This document shows, one piece after another, positions 1 to 9,498 of a stretch of 64,000 bases of DNA. How positions within the stretch are numbered: the first letter of the stretch is position 1; every line of letters starts with the position of its first letter. The DNA is from Bifidobacterium pullorum subsp. gallinarum. Its GTDB lineage: Bacteria > Actinomycetota > Actinomycetes > Actinomycetales > Bifidobacteriaceae. The stretch covers positions 342,701 through 406,700 of the forward strand of contig NZ_JGYX01000005.1 of the NCBI RefSeq assembly GCF_000741215.1, read 5' to 3'. A model generated the notes under the pieces. That model ran no database searches. It was not told the DNA's origin and saw only the letters and a program-made list of their open reading frames with translations. A program made the translations under genes and the position numbers.

Positions 1-696
1 GTTGCCGCGCAGGAAGTCCACGTAGCCGGTGGATACCCAGCCGCCGGGCGACAACGACAGCGTGATCTCACGCCCGTATTTGGCTTCGGCTTTGGCGATG
101 GCGCGATGGTAGGCGGCGATTTCGTCGGCATGGAACGGGGTCTGCATGTCGTCGACCTTGAGGAAGTCGAGTCCCCAGGCGGCGAACTGGTCGATCTGCG
201 CGTCGTACCAGGCCTGTGCGCCGGGATGGTTCTGGTTCAGGCCGTAGTTGTCGGGGTTCCAGACGCATACGTGGTCGAGGTCGGCGATGTCGCGGGCCGT
301 GTACGTGGTACCGAGCACCGGCAGGTTGTTCTCGACGGCGATGCGTGGGATGCCGCGCATCATGTGCACGCCGAGTTTCAGGCCGAGCGCGTGCACCTGT
401 TCGGCGATCGGCCCGAAACCGCGGCCGTTGACCGATGACGGGAACCGCTGCGGGTCGGGCAGCTGCCGGCCGTATTCGTCGAGGATGAGCGGCGCGTTCT
501 CGTTGTAGCCGTGGGCGCGGGCGGTCGGGTCGTACCAGTCGATGTCGATGACGAGCGTATCCCACCCGGCGTCCAGTAGATGTTCGGCCATGAACCGCGC
601 GTTGGCGAGCACCTCGGCCTCGGTGACGGTGGTGCCGTATGAATCCCAGCTGTTCCAGCCCATCGGCGGACGCCATGCTTTGGTTGCCGCGCTCAT
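1..696 (-). CDS. GH27-like glycoside hydrolase, C-terminus beyond window edge
   Basis: The N-terminal 232 residues are present and the gene runs off the left edge. The start PPMGWNSWDSYG (about residues 10-21) is the typical opening of the GH27 (clan GH-D) barrel. FLKVDDM near residue 178 carries the expected nucleophile Asp (about D182). No signal peptide is seen, so the enzyme is probably cytoplasmic. Family knowledge allows alpha-galactosidase or beta-L-arabinopyranosidase. The neighbours (GH43 fragment, GH127, AraC) lean toward arabinose-containing plant glycans, but that is inference. The ATG at 694-696 is preceded by AGGGGAATCA on the coding strand, a usable ribosome binding site. Confidence 0.85.
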   Translation of the reverse strand, partial: MSAATKAWRPPMGWNSWDSYGTTVTEAEVLANARFMAEHLLDAGWDTLVIDIDWYDPTARAHGYNENAPLILDEYGRQLPDPQRFPSSVNGRGFGPIAEQVHALGLKLGVHMMRGIPRIAVENNLPVLGTTYTARDIADLDHVCVWNPDNYGLNQNHPGAQAWYDAQIDQFAAWGLDFLKVDDMQTPFHADEIAAYHRAIAKAEAKYGREITLSLSPGGWVSTGYVDFLRGN

Positions 697-753
697 TGAT
701 TCCCCTTTCCGCCGCGCCGATCGCCTTTGGGCGCGGGTCGGCGACGACCTGTA

Positions 754-785
754 CGAAAACGTTGTACCGTTACGGTTGATATACT
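754..785. promoter_or_regulatory. Possible LacI-type operator and -10 box
   Basis: CGAAAACGTTGTAC at 754-767 shares the AAACGTT core seen at other operators in this window. An 11-bp palindrome ACCGTTACGGT follows at 767-777, and a plus-strand -10-like TATACT lies at 780-785. The region separates the divergent GH27-like gene and the GH43 fragment and could control either. The -35 box is poor. Confidence 0.4.
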
Positions 786-862
786 ATCAGCATCGCTGGC
801 AGCAATCACCGCCGCCCGGCGCAGGACGGCGGGATATACGCGTTTCCGCACGAGGAGTCCAG

Positions 863-1405
863 ATGAACGCTTCAGAACCCACCACCGCCGATTTCCGCAC
901 GTTCTCCGATCCGGTCAAGTGGATCGACCGCAAGAACGTGATCATCGACACCACCATGCTGCGCGACGATGACGGCTGGTGGTACCGCGTGTCCAAGGAT
1001 TCCGAGATCACGATCGAGAGGACCCGCAACCCGTACGCGGTCGCGCGCGAGGTGCTGCGCACCGACGACCCGAACGAGTGGAGTTTCGTCGGCACGCTCA
1101 CCGATCTGTTGGGTAACGGCCGCTATTCGGAGCACTATCTGGAGGGGCCGGAGCTGTTCGTGTTCAATGACGACGACGTGGCGACGGTGAACGGACGTCC
1201 GATGCGCTACGGCCTGATGTGCGATCAGTATGCGGAGGGCAAGGGGTACACGCCGTTCCGTTCGGCGGATCTGGGGTCACGCGACCCGCTGGATTGGGCG
1301 GCGGCCGACGACATCGACTTCGGCCGGCTCAAGAAGCGCCACGGCGCGATCCTGCCGATCACCGAGGCCGAGTACGAGGCGATCGAGGACACCTTCGCCA
1401 ACTGA
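863..1405 (+). pseudogene. N-terminally truncated GH43 glycosidase fragment
   Basis: The 180-residue product matches the second half of a GH43 five-bladed propeller: VIDTTMLRDDDGWWYRVSKD, then LEGPELFVFNDDD, then LMCDQYAEGKGYTPFRSADL. Full GH43 domains are about 300 residues and begin with a catalytic Asp in the first blade, which is missing here. A start codon (ATG 863) with GAGGAG upstream is present, so the fragment may still be translated. The reading frame stays open upstream to 542, but that part overlaps the divergent GH27-like gene and shows no GH43 motifs. It is most likely a deletion remnant; an accessory, non-catalytic protein cannot be excluded. Confidence 0.6.
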
Positions 1406-1507
1406 TCCGGCGCATCGACGAGACACACCATGCCGATGGCACAGACCGTCGCCCCGACTCCCGCGCCATCGTCGGCCACCGCCTCATCGCCCGCGAATCC
1501 ACCGACC

Positions 1508-2491
1508 TCACTCCGTGTTGAACAGGCGCGCGGGGAAGGCTTCACGGTATTGGGTCGGCGTCAGGCCGGTACGGCGTTTGAAAACACGCATGAAATACTT
1601 AGGGTCGTCGTATCCCACCTCGGCGGCGATATCGGTCACGGGGCTGGTGGTGGACGACAGCAGTTCGCGCGCCCGGTCGATCCGGTATTCGGCGATCTGC
1701 TCGGCGACGCCGATGCCGAACACCCGCCGGTACAGCGAGGTCAAGTAACTGGGCGTGTAGTGGAACCGTTCGGCCACGCCGGCTACGGTGACATCCTCAT
1801 ACGTGTTCGCCCTCAGCCATGCGCGTACCGACCGCATGGCCGCCAGCCCGGAATCCGATGTCCGCCCCGATCTCCGCGCCCGCTCCTGCGCCGAGACCTC
1901 CAGCAACAGGCTGGTGGCGAAGTAATCGCAGTACGCGTTACGGTATGGGCCGAATTCGGCGAACAGATCGACCATCTGGGCGAACATGACGGACAGTCGA
2001 TCCGGATTCGCGACCTCGGCCAGATCAGGCAGGATAAGATACCGGTCATCCTTCGGCAGCGCACTGCCGGACATCATGGGATGCAACCCGTCATCGCCGT
2101 TTCCTCCGACCGCGCGATGCCCTGCATCCACCTCCGCTGCCGTGTCCATGCCGACGGCACACCCCGCAACCGTCCGGCCGGCATCGGCCTGCGCAACGGC
2201 GCACACGGGCAATCGGAAATGCATCCAATAGAACTCCAGGTCGGCAGTGATGGACTCGGTGCCGGCATGTTCCACACCAAGCGGGAACAGCGCCACCTCA
2301 TGCGCGGCGATGTGCATCCGGCGTTCCCCGACACGGATCGGAAGCACACCCCGGCGCACAAACACCAGTTCATGCTGGTCCATCGTGCGCCGCATATGCC
2401 GCCACCCCGGCCCGGACACGAACCGCCCGACCGATTGGAACGCCACCGGCCCATCCAGCCGCCCAACCATCACCGCCATACGCTCACACAC
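1508..2491 (-). CDS. AraC-family transcriptional regulator
   Basis: The 327-residue protein has an N-terminal cupin-like sensor region (about residues 15-110, with ELVFVRRGVLPIRVGE) and a C-terminal double helix-turn-helix at about 217-320. The latter shows the AraC signature VTDIAAEVGYDDPKYFMRVF. Translation probably starts at GTG 2491, overlapping the end of the GH127 gene by 8 bases, so the two are likely co-transcribed and translationally coupled; ATG 2479 is an alternative. It most plausibly senses an arabinose-type sugar and controls the GH127 gene; the ligand is inferred from position only. Confidence 0.85.
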   Translation of the reverse strand: MCERMAVMVGRLDGPVAFQSVGRFVSGPGWRHMRRTMDQHELVFVRRGVLPIRVGERRMHIAAHEVALFPLGVEHAGTESITADLEFYWMHFRLPVCAVAQADAGRTVAGCAVGMDTAAEVDAGHRAVGGNGDDGLHPMMSGSALPKDDRYLILPDLAEVANPDRLSVMFAQMVDLFAEFGPYRNAYCDYFATSLLLEVSAQERARRSGRTSDSGLAAMRSVRAWLRANTYEDVTVAGVAERFHYTPSYLTSLYRRVFGIGVAEQIAEYRIDRARELLSSTTSPVTDIAAEVGYDDPKYFMRVFKRRTGLTPTQYREAFPARLFNTE

Positions 2492-4670
2492 GCAGCCAGA
2501 CGGTCATCTCGGTCTCGCCGCGGTTGGCCCATGCGAAGTACGGGATCAGCGTGATCGACGCGGACTCGCGCTCAGCCGGATGCCAGGCGGCATACAGCGG
2601 GCCGCCGGTAACACTCCGAACGTCACCGGACTCACGCCAGCCGGGAACCGTCAGTCGGACGATGTCACGCTCGACGGATTCGACCTCGCCGGTTCCTCGC
2701 TCATCCAGACCTTCGGCTCCGGCGTGGAACCCGGTCCGCTCGATGCGCACCTCGTCCGGGTCGGCCGCGACCGCCGCAGCGTCCACGTGCAACAGGTGCA
2801 ACGCCGCGCCATTATCGATACCCTCGGCGCAGTACGTCACCGGTCCGCGCATGAACGCCACCTTGCCGGCGTCCTCGCGCACATTCGGGTTCGCGGCGAG
2901 CATCCGCACCTGCATCGGGAAGTCGAACGTCACCGTATCGCCATCCCGCCATTCGCCGGTGAGGTACAGGTAGCCGTCACGCACCTCGCGCGAGAGGCGG
3001 CTGCCGGCGGCGCCCTCAACGCGGATCGCGTCGGCCGCCGCCTCGCCGCCCGCCCAGGCCGGCAGGCGGAAGGCCAACGTGGCAGTGGTCACAGCATTGG
3101 CAGGCATGTCCGATTTGTCCGCAATCCGCACCACCGCACGGCCGTCGCCCCGCCACGGCAGGTTCGCGTCCATCACGAGCGCCACCGGCCGCCCGCCAAG
3201 CTCGACCGTTGCCTCACCACCCACGTACAGATGAGTGTACAGGGTGGACGAATCGTCGCTCACCGTTGTGGCGTACTGCTGGATCGACTCGACGATGCGG
3301 GCGATGTTCGGCGGGCAGCAGGCGCATCCGAACCATTTCTGACGCACGGATTTCACGTGAAACTTGCGCTCGTCACGATGGCAGGCGGTCGGGTCCACCT
3401 CCAACGGGTTCACATAGAAGAAGCTCTTGCCGTCCATCGCCATGCCCGCCAGCACGGTGTTGTACAGGGCCAGCTCCATGACGTCCGCATATTCCGACAC
3501 CGGGCGAATCTGCAGCATACGGCGGGCGAAGAATGCGAGCGCGATCGCCGCGCAGGTCTCCGAATACGCGATGTCGTTCGGCAGGTCGTAGTCATAGGAG
3601 AACGCTTCGCCGATGTGTGTGCCGCCGATGCCGCCGGTGATGTACAGCTTGCGGTCCACGATGTTGCGCCACAGCCGATCGCATGCGGCCAGCAGGTCGG
3701 AGTCGCCGGTCAGGCGGGCCACGTCGGCCACGCCCGAGTAGAAGTAAGCGGCACGCACCGCATGCCCGACGGCCTCAGTCTGCTCGACGACCGGCTCGTG
3801 CGCCTGATAGTAGGCGTACGGCTTGGGCAGGTTCGTGTTCGGTTCGACCGCCGTGCCGTCGAGTTCGGCGCGACGACGGTCCTCGGCCTCGAAATACAGC
3901 GGCGAGCGTCCGCGTTCGGTGACGAAGTAGCGCGCCAGATCCAGATACCGGCGTTCGCCGGTGGTCTCGTACAGCCGCACAAGCGCCATCTCGGCGATCT
4001 CATGCCCCGGATAGCCGTGCAGCTTGCCCTCGTCGCGTCCGAAGACCGAGTCCACGTAGTCGGCGAAGCGGCAGGCGGCCTTGAGCAGCTTGTCCTTGCC
4101 GGTGCCCTGGTAGTAGGCCACGGCGCCCTCGACCAGATGCCCCAGGCAGTACAGTTCGTGGTGGTCCTTCAGGTTGGTGAACGCGCGGTCCATGCCGTTG
4201 AGGATGTAGTAGGTGTCCAGGTAGCCGTTGTCCAACTGGGCGTTGCAGACGATGTCGATGGCGGCGTCGGCAGTGGCCTCGAGTTCGGAATCGGGGTGCT
4301 GCGCCAGGCTGTAGCCGACCGCTTCGATCCACTTGGAGAAGTCGGAGTCCTGGAACACGAAGCCATAGAACGCGTCCGGATCGGGGTGCGCGGGATCCTC
4401 CGGCAGCGCCTCGAAGCCGCGGAACGTGTAGGCCGGGGGCACGAACGCCTTGCCCTGGGCGGCCTTGGACGCGTTCTGGCGCGCGGCGGCCTTGAAGTTG
4501 TGCATGCAGTAGCTGGGGGCGGCACCGGGCACGTTGTCGTTCAGCGCGTCCCACTGGAAGGGGATGACCGCGGTGCGCACCAACTCCTGTTCGGTGTGCC
4601 AGAACGCGTCGGTCACGGTGACGCGGGACACCTCCAGCGGACGGCTGTGTTGTGCGTTGTGCTCTTGCAT
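2484..4670 (-). CDS. GH127 beta-L-arabinofuranosidase
   Basis: The 728-residue protein belongs to GH127, whose bifidobacterial founder HypBA1 removes beta-1,2-linked L-arabinofuranose from hydroxyproline-linked oligosaccharides. The diagnostic zinc/thiolate site is visible: ETC near residues 371-373 and CACCPPN near 449-455. These correspond to the Glu/Cys and paired Cys residues that bind zinc and form the catalytic nucleophile. No signal peptide is seen, so imported oligosaccharides are hydrolysed inside the cell. Start ATG 4670 follows AAGGAAGGAAACCCC; the frame is open further upstream but that part lacks family similarity. It is the first gene of a probable two-gene unit with the AraC regulator. 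Confidence 0.9.
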   Translation of the reverse strand: MQEHNAQHSRPLEVSRVTVTDAFWHTEQELVRTAVIPFQWDALNDNVPGAAPSYCMHNFKAAARQNASKAAQGKAFVPPAYTFRGFEALPEDPAHPDPDAFYGFVFQDSDFSKWIEAVGYSLAQHPDSELEATADAAIDIVCNAQLDNGYLDTYYILNGMDRAFTNLKDHHELYCLGHLVEGAVAYYQGTGKDKLLKAACRFADYVDSVFGRDEGKLHGYPGHEIAEMALVRLYETTGERRYLDLARYFVTERGRSPLYFEAEDRRRAELDGTAVEPNTNLPKPYAYYQAHEPVVEQTEAVGHAVRAAYFYSGVADVARLTGDSDLLAACDRLWRNIVDRKLYITGGIGGTHIGEAFSYDYDLPNDIAYSETCAAIALAFFARRMLQIRPVSEYADVMELALYNTVLAGMAMDGKSFFYVNPLEVDPTACHRDERKFHVKSVRQKWFGCACCPPNIARIVESIQQYATTVSDDSSTLYTHLYVGGEATVELGGRPVALVMDANLPWRGDGRAVVRIADKSDMPANAVTTATLAFRLPAWAGGEAAADAIRVEGAAGSRLSREVRDGYLYLTGEWRDGDTVTFDFPMQVRMLAANPNVREDAGKVAFMRGPVTYCAEGIDNGAALHLLHVDAAAVAADPDEVRIERTGFHAGAEGLDERGTGEVESVERDIVRLTVPGWRESGDVRSVTGGPLYAAWHPAERESASITLIPYFAWANRGETEMTVWLRV

Positions 4671-4965
4671 GGGGTTTCCTTCCTTACAGGTGCATTCCGG
4701 GCGCGGATGCATCGGTTCGCGCATCATATTCCGGCATGGGATGCCGTCCACGATAGCGAACATGGCCACCGGCAGCAGGTGGACAAATCGTCGATGCGGT
4801 GGACTGTACACGCCGATGCGGAATCATCGTCGCACATCCTGCGTCAGCGGACAACTCAACTGGACTCCGTCAATCCACCATCGCCGGCAATCGCCGAGGG
4901 CCCGGCACCCACTGAACGAGCCGGAACCCAGTAACCGGAGGCGTCTGGTCCAGACACCTCGGAAA

Positions 4966-5775
4966 TCAGGCGAAATCGAGGAATTCCACGAACGCCCGCG
5001 GGTATTCCACGCCGGTCTCCGTCACGTTGGAGAAGCACAGCACCGCGTCTTCGGGCAGGTCGCCGTCCGCCGTCCATTCGGCGGAACGGTCCAGGTCGAG
5101 TCCCTTGAGCGGCAACCGATCGCCCTGCGCATCCTTCACACCGGAATCGACCGTGATCCCCGCCGACTCGAACGCCTCAATCCGGTCCGCGGGCAGCACC
5201 TCCTCCAGCGCGGACGTCAATCCACGCTGACACAACTCACAGAACGTCTCCTCGTCGGTGATGATGGTGTTCACCTGCCCGACGGAGGCCATCGTGAACA
5301 ATCGGGAGCTGCCGTCCACCATGCCGCCGCTCACACCGGTTTCGGTGATGGTGAAGTTCGCATCGTAGGTGACCAGCTCGGAGTCCAGCCCCTCATCGGC
5401 CACGAACCGCCGTTCCAGGGCTTCCATCGGCTCGGTATACCCCTGCGACATATTCACGCCGGCGATGTACAGCAGCGGATCCGGCGGCTGGGTCACGAAA
5501 TTCACCACGAACGCGATCACCGCCACCACGGCCGCCACAATGGCCACGGTGGCACCGAGGAAATGCTGGGCGAAGAACGGCCACTTGTCCTTCATCGGCA
5601 GTTCGCGCAACGTCTGCCATTTCGACTGCTTGGCGTAGGTGTTCTCGCTGGCCAGCCCGGCCAGCGCCTCCCGCTGCTCTTCGGTAAAGACGATGCCCTC
5701 GCGCGCACCGGGATCATCGTGGCGTTCGGCGCCATCTGACGTACCGGCCATATCATCGTCGTTCCGCTCCGACAT
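4966..5775 (-). CDS. Single-pass membrane protein of unknown function
   Basis: I do not recognise the family. The 269-residue protein has a charged cytoplasmic N-terminus (1-65), one clear transmembrane helix at about 73-95 (FLGATVAIVAAVVAVIAFVV) and an exported domain of about 170 residues. The exported part contains the cysteine pair CELC and a further Cys, so a disulfide is possible. Start ATG 5775 follows a good GGAGGTGCTCG site. It stands alone, with about 290 bases to the GH127 start, and nothing nearby indicates its role. Confidence 0.75.
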   Translation of the reverse strand: MSERNDDDMAGTSDGAERHDDPGAREGIVFTEEQREALAGLASENTYAKQSKWQTLRELPMKDKWPFFAQHFLGATVAIVAAVVAVIAFVVNFVTQPPDPLLYIAGVNMSQGYTEPMEALERRFVADEGLDSELVTYDANFTITETGVSGGMVDGSSRLFTMASVGQVNTIITDEETFCELCQRGLTSALEEVLPADRIEAFESAGITVDSGVKDAQGDRLPLKGLDLDRSAEWTADGDLPEDAVLCFSNVTETGVEYPRAFVEFLDFA

Positions 5776-5890
5776 CGAGCACCTCCATCCCACCATGGTG
5801 ACCGTATGCGTTCCCGCTCAGTCTACACCGCCGTCCTCGGCGTATGCCGAATGCGCGAACCCATGGGCGTCGTACACCTATCAGCGCCGC

Positions 5891-7210
5891 TCACACGCCC
5901 AACGTATCCAGTGGAATAACCTGCACGCCATCGTCGCGACGGTATGCGAAGCTCCCCACCCCCACGATGACGGCCTTCACCGAAGCAGGACGCTGCCCCC
6001 GTTCGCTCATCTTACGATCAAGCCGCAGCACATTGGCGGCTCCCTCATCAATCTGCACGGCACCCAGCTTCACCTCGAACGCACCCCACGTCCCGTCCCG
6101 CATCTCCACGATCAGATCCACTTCCAGACCAGAATCATCCCGGTAGTGCATCACCTGCGCATCCATGGCACGGGCATATACCAGCACATCATGCGTCACC
6201 AATGATTCGAACAGGAACCCCAACGTCTTCGGATCGGTCCGCAACGTTTCCGCGGTACCGCCGATAGCCGCCGCAGCCAGCGAAGGGTCGGCCAGATGCC
6301 GTTTCATGGCCGCGCGGATGCGCACCGGCGAACGCAGGGCAGGCCGCCATGCAGGGATGTCCTCAATAACGTGCATACGGTTCAACGCACCCAGATAGTC
6401 GTCCAGCGTCGTTTCGGACAATGCAACCGGGCCGCGTCCTCCCCTGCGCTTGACACCTTTGCCCTCGGCGTCCTCGGGTAGATATTCGGCGGTATCCCGC
6501 AGCAACGCTGCCTTGCTGGACAACGTAGCCTCGTTGCGTCCCAGTGAGGTCAGCACCCGACGGATCCTCGCAGGATCACGTGCCGCGCCGTCGACCGCAG
6601 ACAAGTCGTCATCCGCCACAGCGTCAAGATAGCTGCGGGCCGTCAATTCGGCGTGGTAATCGTCCATCCCCAGATTCGCGGGCCATCCGCCGCGCACCAC
6701 AAGCGAAGCTATCCTCTCCAGGTCAAGGCTGGAATTCGCCGTATATGATTCGCCTGCGAACAATCCTCGTAACGAAACTTTGCCGCAGGACACTCCTTGC
6801 TCCATCAATGTCATGGATGACATGTGCAGCCGGGCAATGCGCCCGGCACCGCTGTGCATCGGCCGTTGCGCCGCTCTCGGCGTGGCCGATCCAGTCAGCA
6901 AGAAACGCCCGTGCCCCACACTTCTATCGCACTCGAACCGCACAGCATCCCACAATGCGGGAGCTTCCTGCCATTCGTCAATCAACCGCGGCTCCGCACC
7001 TTCCAACGCAAGCGCGGGATCAAGCTGCGCGATACTCCGGTTACGGAAGCTGCCAGAGGGGTCAGCAAGGCTGAACTGCGAAGCCGCATGCTGACTGGCC
7101 GTTGTGGTTTTGCCGCACCATTTCGGCCCCTCGATGCAGACCGCCGGAAACGCTTCAAGATAGTCACGGACAGCAGCGTCCACGATGCGCGGAACATATG
7201 ACTCCGACAT
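5891..7210 (-). CDS. AAA ATPase with DUF4143 domain
   Basis: The 439-residue protein has an N-terminal P-loop (GPKWCGKTT, about residues 28-36) and a Walker B-like LIDEWQ. Its C-terminal DUF4143 half ends in a PD-(D/E)XK-like pattern (LEVDLIVE then FEVKLG). Proteins of this architecture are widespread accessory ATPases with no established reaction. Start ATG 7210 is preceded by GGGAGGGGTC. The AT-rich stretch upstream (7270-7390) and its isolated position suggest acquisition by transfer. A second, divergent member lies at 45863-47200. Confidence 0.85.
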   Translation of the reverse strand: MSESYVPRIVDAAVRDYLEAFPAVCIEGPKWCGKTTTASQHAASQFSLADPSGSFRNRSIAQLDPALALEGAEPRLIDEWQEAPALWDAVRFECDRSVGHGRFLLTGSATPRAAQRPMHSGAGRIARLHMSSMTLMEQGVSCGKVSLRGLFAGESYTANSSLDLERIASLVVRGGWPANLGMDDYHAELTARSYLDAVADDDLSAVDGAARDPARIRRVLTSLGRNEATLSSKAALLRDTAEYLPEDAEGKGVKRRGGRGPVALSETTLDDYLGALNRMHVIEDIPAWRPALRSPVRIRAAMKRHLADPSLAAAAIGGTAETLRTDPKTLGFLFESLVTHDVLVYARAMDAQVMHYRDDSGLEVDLIVEMRDGTWGAFEVKLGAVQIDEGAANVLRLDRKMSERGQRPASVKAVIVGVGSFAYRRDDGVQVIPLDTLGV

Positions 7211-7675
7211 GACCCCTCCCTTGCCACGACTGCGCGCACCGGGTGGCTCCTAGCGCACATCCTACACATGAGAACAATGCAAACTTGCTTTTTCAACTAT
7301 TGTACTATGGTTTTTTCGAATGATTCACTAAGGCTTTTTCGAATTAGTTAGACTGGATTTTACAAATGATTCAGACCCGATTCTTCGAACATCACGGCAT
7401 ATTCGGATAACGGTAGGTGTTAATCTCGCCTCGTTCCACAACTGGCGAAATCGAACCGGAGCGGCCAAAGTCCCTCGCCAGCAACACATCTCCCTCCGCC
7501 CTCGATCTTCCTTCACTGGGCGGGTTGACGCTTCAGTGGGCGCCCCACAGCCGAGACCCGGCCCGTTAATCCTTGCAATATCAAGGCGCCTCGCGGAGGA
7601 AATCCCCCGCGAGGCGCCCACTGAAGCCATCATCCGCCCACTGAAGCGATGTTCCGTTCCAGCAGGGGCCGAGGC
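7211..7675. other. Intergenic region, AT-rich then palindromic
   Basis: No gene is seen. The first part (about 7270-7390) is strikingly AT-rich for this genome, with repeated TTTTTCGAAT-like words. The second part holds the four-copy CTTCAGTGGGCG structure described separately. Confidence 0.6.
7511..7646. repeat. Symmetric four-copy CTTCAGTGGGCG repeat with central hairpin
   Basis: Copies of CTTCAGTGGGCG lie at 7511-7522 (one mismatch) and 7531-7542. Inverted copies lie at 7615-7626 and 7635-7646. Both pairs are spaced exactly 20 bases. Between them sits a 12-bp perfect hairpin (7585-7596 with 7607-7618). It lies just past the stop of the exporter operon, so it may terminate that transcript, but no T-run follows. 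Confidence 0.75.
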
Positions 7676-9481
7676 TCACAGATCCGCGTTGTGCGCGGCG
7701 CGGATCATCGCGTACTGCGACTCGTACAGGCGGTAGTACGCGCCCTTCTGCGCCAACAGCTCGTCATGCGAACCGTGTTCCATGATCTGCCCGTGGTCGA
7801 TGTAGAAGATCTCGTCCGCGTTCTCGATGGTGGACAGGCGGTGCGCGATGATGAACGAGGTACGCCCCTTGAGCAGGTGGTTCAGACCCGCCTGCAGCGC
7901 TTCCTCGGTGCGGGTGTCGATATTCGACGTGGCCTCGTCCAGGATCAGGATCCGCGGATCGGCGAGCAGCACACGCGCGAACGCGATGAGCTGGCGCTGC
8001 CCAGCCGACAGCGTCGAGCCGCGCTCCTCCACCACGGTGTCGTACCCGTCGGGCAGCTCCATGATGAACTCGTGGGCGTGCACGGCCTTGGCCGCGGCCT
8101 CGATCTCTTCATCCGTGGCGTCCAGCTTGCCGTAGCGGATGTTCTCGCGCACGTTGCCGGAGAAGATGAAGGTATCCTGCAGCATCACGCCCATCTGCCG
8201 GCGCAGCGATTCGAGCGTCACGTCGCGCACATCGTACCCGTCGATCGTCACCGAGCCTTCGGAGACGTCGTAGAACCGAGAGAGCAAGCTGATGATCGTG
8301 GTCTTGCCGGCGCCGGTGGGGCCGACCAGCGCAATCGTCCTGCCCGGCTCCACATGGAAGTCCACCAGGTTCAGGATGTTGCGGCCACCCTCCTCGTAGC
8401 GGAACACCACGTCGTTGAAGTCCACGCGACCGCGGATCTGCGGCAGGTCGCAGGCGTTCTCCTTGTTGCGGATCTCCGGCACCACGTCCAGTGTCTCGAA
8501 GATGCGCTCCAGGTAGGCCGAGCAGGTGATCAGCTGGTTGTAGAAGTTGCCGATGTTGATGACCGGGTTCCAGAAGTTGTTCGCGTAACCCACGAACGCG
8601 ATGAGTACGCCGGTGGTCACGCTCACGCCGCCGAATCCCATCACGCCCACGTAGTAGATGAACGAGATCGTCATGACGGAGATGGTCTGCACGCCGGGCC
8701 ACATGAGGAACTGGATGTGCACCGCGTGCATCCAGGCGGTGCGCTGGTCGGCGTACTGCTCCTGGAAGGTCCGGTACTGGGCCTGCTCCTGAGCGAAGGT
8801 CTGCGTGGTCTTGACGCCGGCGATCGACTCGTGGATGTAGGCGTTCAGGTTGCTCTGCTTGTTGGAGAGCTTCTGGTAGGCCTTGCGCTGGAAGTACTGC
8901 AGCACGCGCACCCAGATGATGAGCAGCGGGAACAGGATGAGGCTGAACAGGGCCAGCCGCCAGTCGATCACGAACATGACCACCAACGTGATCAGGAACG
9001 TGAACACGTCGGAGATCACGTTGATCAGGCCGGAGGAGAGCGTGTCGGACAGCGTATTCACGTAGTTGACCACGCGGATCAGGATCTTGCCGTGCGGACG
9101 CGAGTCGAAGTAGCTGAACGGCAGGGTCTGGATGTGGGTGAAGATGTCGCGGCGCATGTCCTTGAGCATCAGCTGGCCCACGCGCGTGATCGCCACCGTG
9201 CGATACCGCAGGCAGAGCTCGAATACGACGATCGCCGCCAGGAACACACCGCCCAGGATCAGCAGTCCGGTCATATCTCCGGCCGGGATGATCTGGTCGA
9301 TCATGATCTTGGTCATGTACGGGATGGACACGGCGATGCAGCTCATGAAGATCACGACGGCCAGGATGCGGAACACGTCGGCCTTGTAGGGCTTCAGATA
9401 GGCGCCGATGCGCAGGATGTCCTTGAGGTTGATCTGCTCCTCAAGCGCCTCGTCCTCGCGGTAGGTATTGCGTTGTGCCAT
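7676..9481 (-). CDS. ABC exporter half-transporter, catalytic subunit
   Basis: The 601-residue protein is a type IV ABC exporter half: an N-terminal six-helix membrane domain (about 35-315) and a C-terminal ATPase domain. The latter has Walker A GPTGAGKTT (387-395), signature LSAGQ (491-495) and Walker B ILILDEATS with the catalytic Glu near 516. It lies 17 bases after the related gene 9499-11346, so the two are co-transcribed and should form a heterodimer. Start ATG 9481 follows AAGGAGGATTCGACC. The substrate (drug, lipid or peptide) cannot be read from the sequence. Confidence 0.92.
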   Translation of the reverse strand: MAQRNTYREDEALEEQINLKDILRIGAYLKPYKADVFRILAVVIFMSCIAVSIPYMTKIMIDQIIPAGDMTGLLILGGVFLAAIVVFELCLRYRTVAITRVGQLMLKDMRRDIFTHIQTLPFSYFDSRPHGKILIRVVNYVNTLSDTLSSGLINVISDVFTFLITLVVMFVIDWRLALFSLILFPLLIIWVRVLQYFQRKAYQKLSNKQSNLNAYIHESIAGVKTTQTFAQEQAQYRTFQEQYADQRTAWMHAVHIQFLMWPGVQTISVMTISFIYYVGVMGFGGVSVTTGVLIAFVGYANNFWNPVINIGNFYNQLITCSAYLERIFETLDVVPEIRNKENACDLPQIRGRVDFNDVVFRYEEGGRNILNLVDFHVEPGRTIALVGPTGAGKTTIISLLSRFYDVSEGSVTIDGYDVRDVTLESLRRQMGVMLQDTFIFSGNVRENIRYGKLDATDEEIEAAAKAVHAHEFIMELPDGYDTVVEERGSTLSAGQRQLIAFARVLLADPRILILDEATSNIDTRTEEALQAGLNHLLKGRTSFIIAHRLSTIENADEIFYIDHGQIMEHGSHDELLAQKGAYYRLYESQYAMIRAAHNADL

Positions 9482-9498
9482 GGTCGAATCCTCCTTCC

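Noticed and set aside
2247..4934. Plus-strand 895-residue open frame
   Set aside because: It is antisense to the AraC and GH127 genes, rich in Arg/His/Val, and shows no domain; it is a GC-bias shadow.
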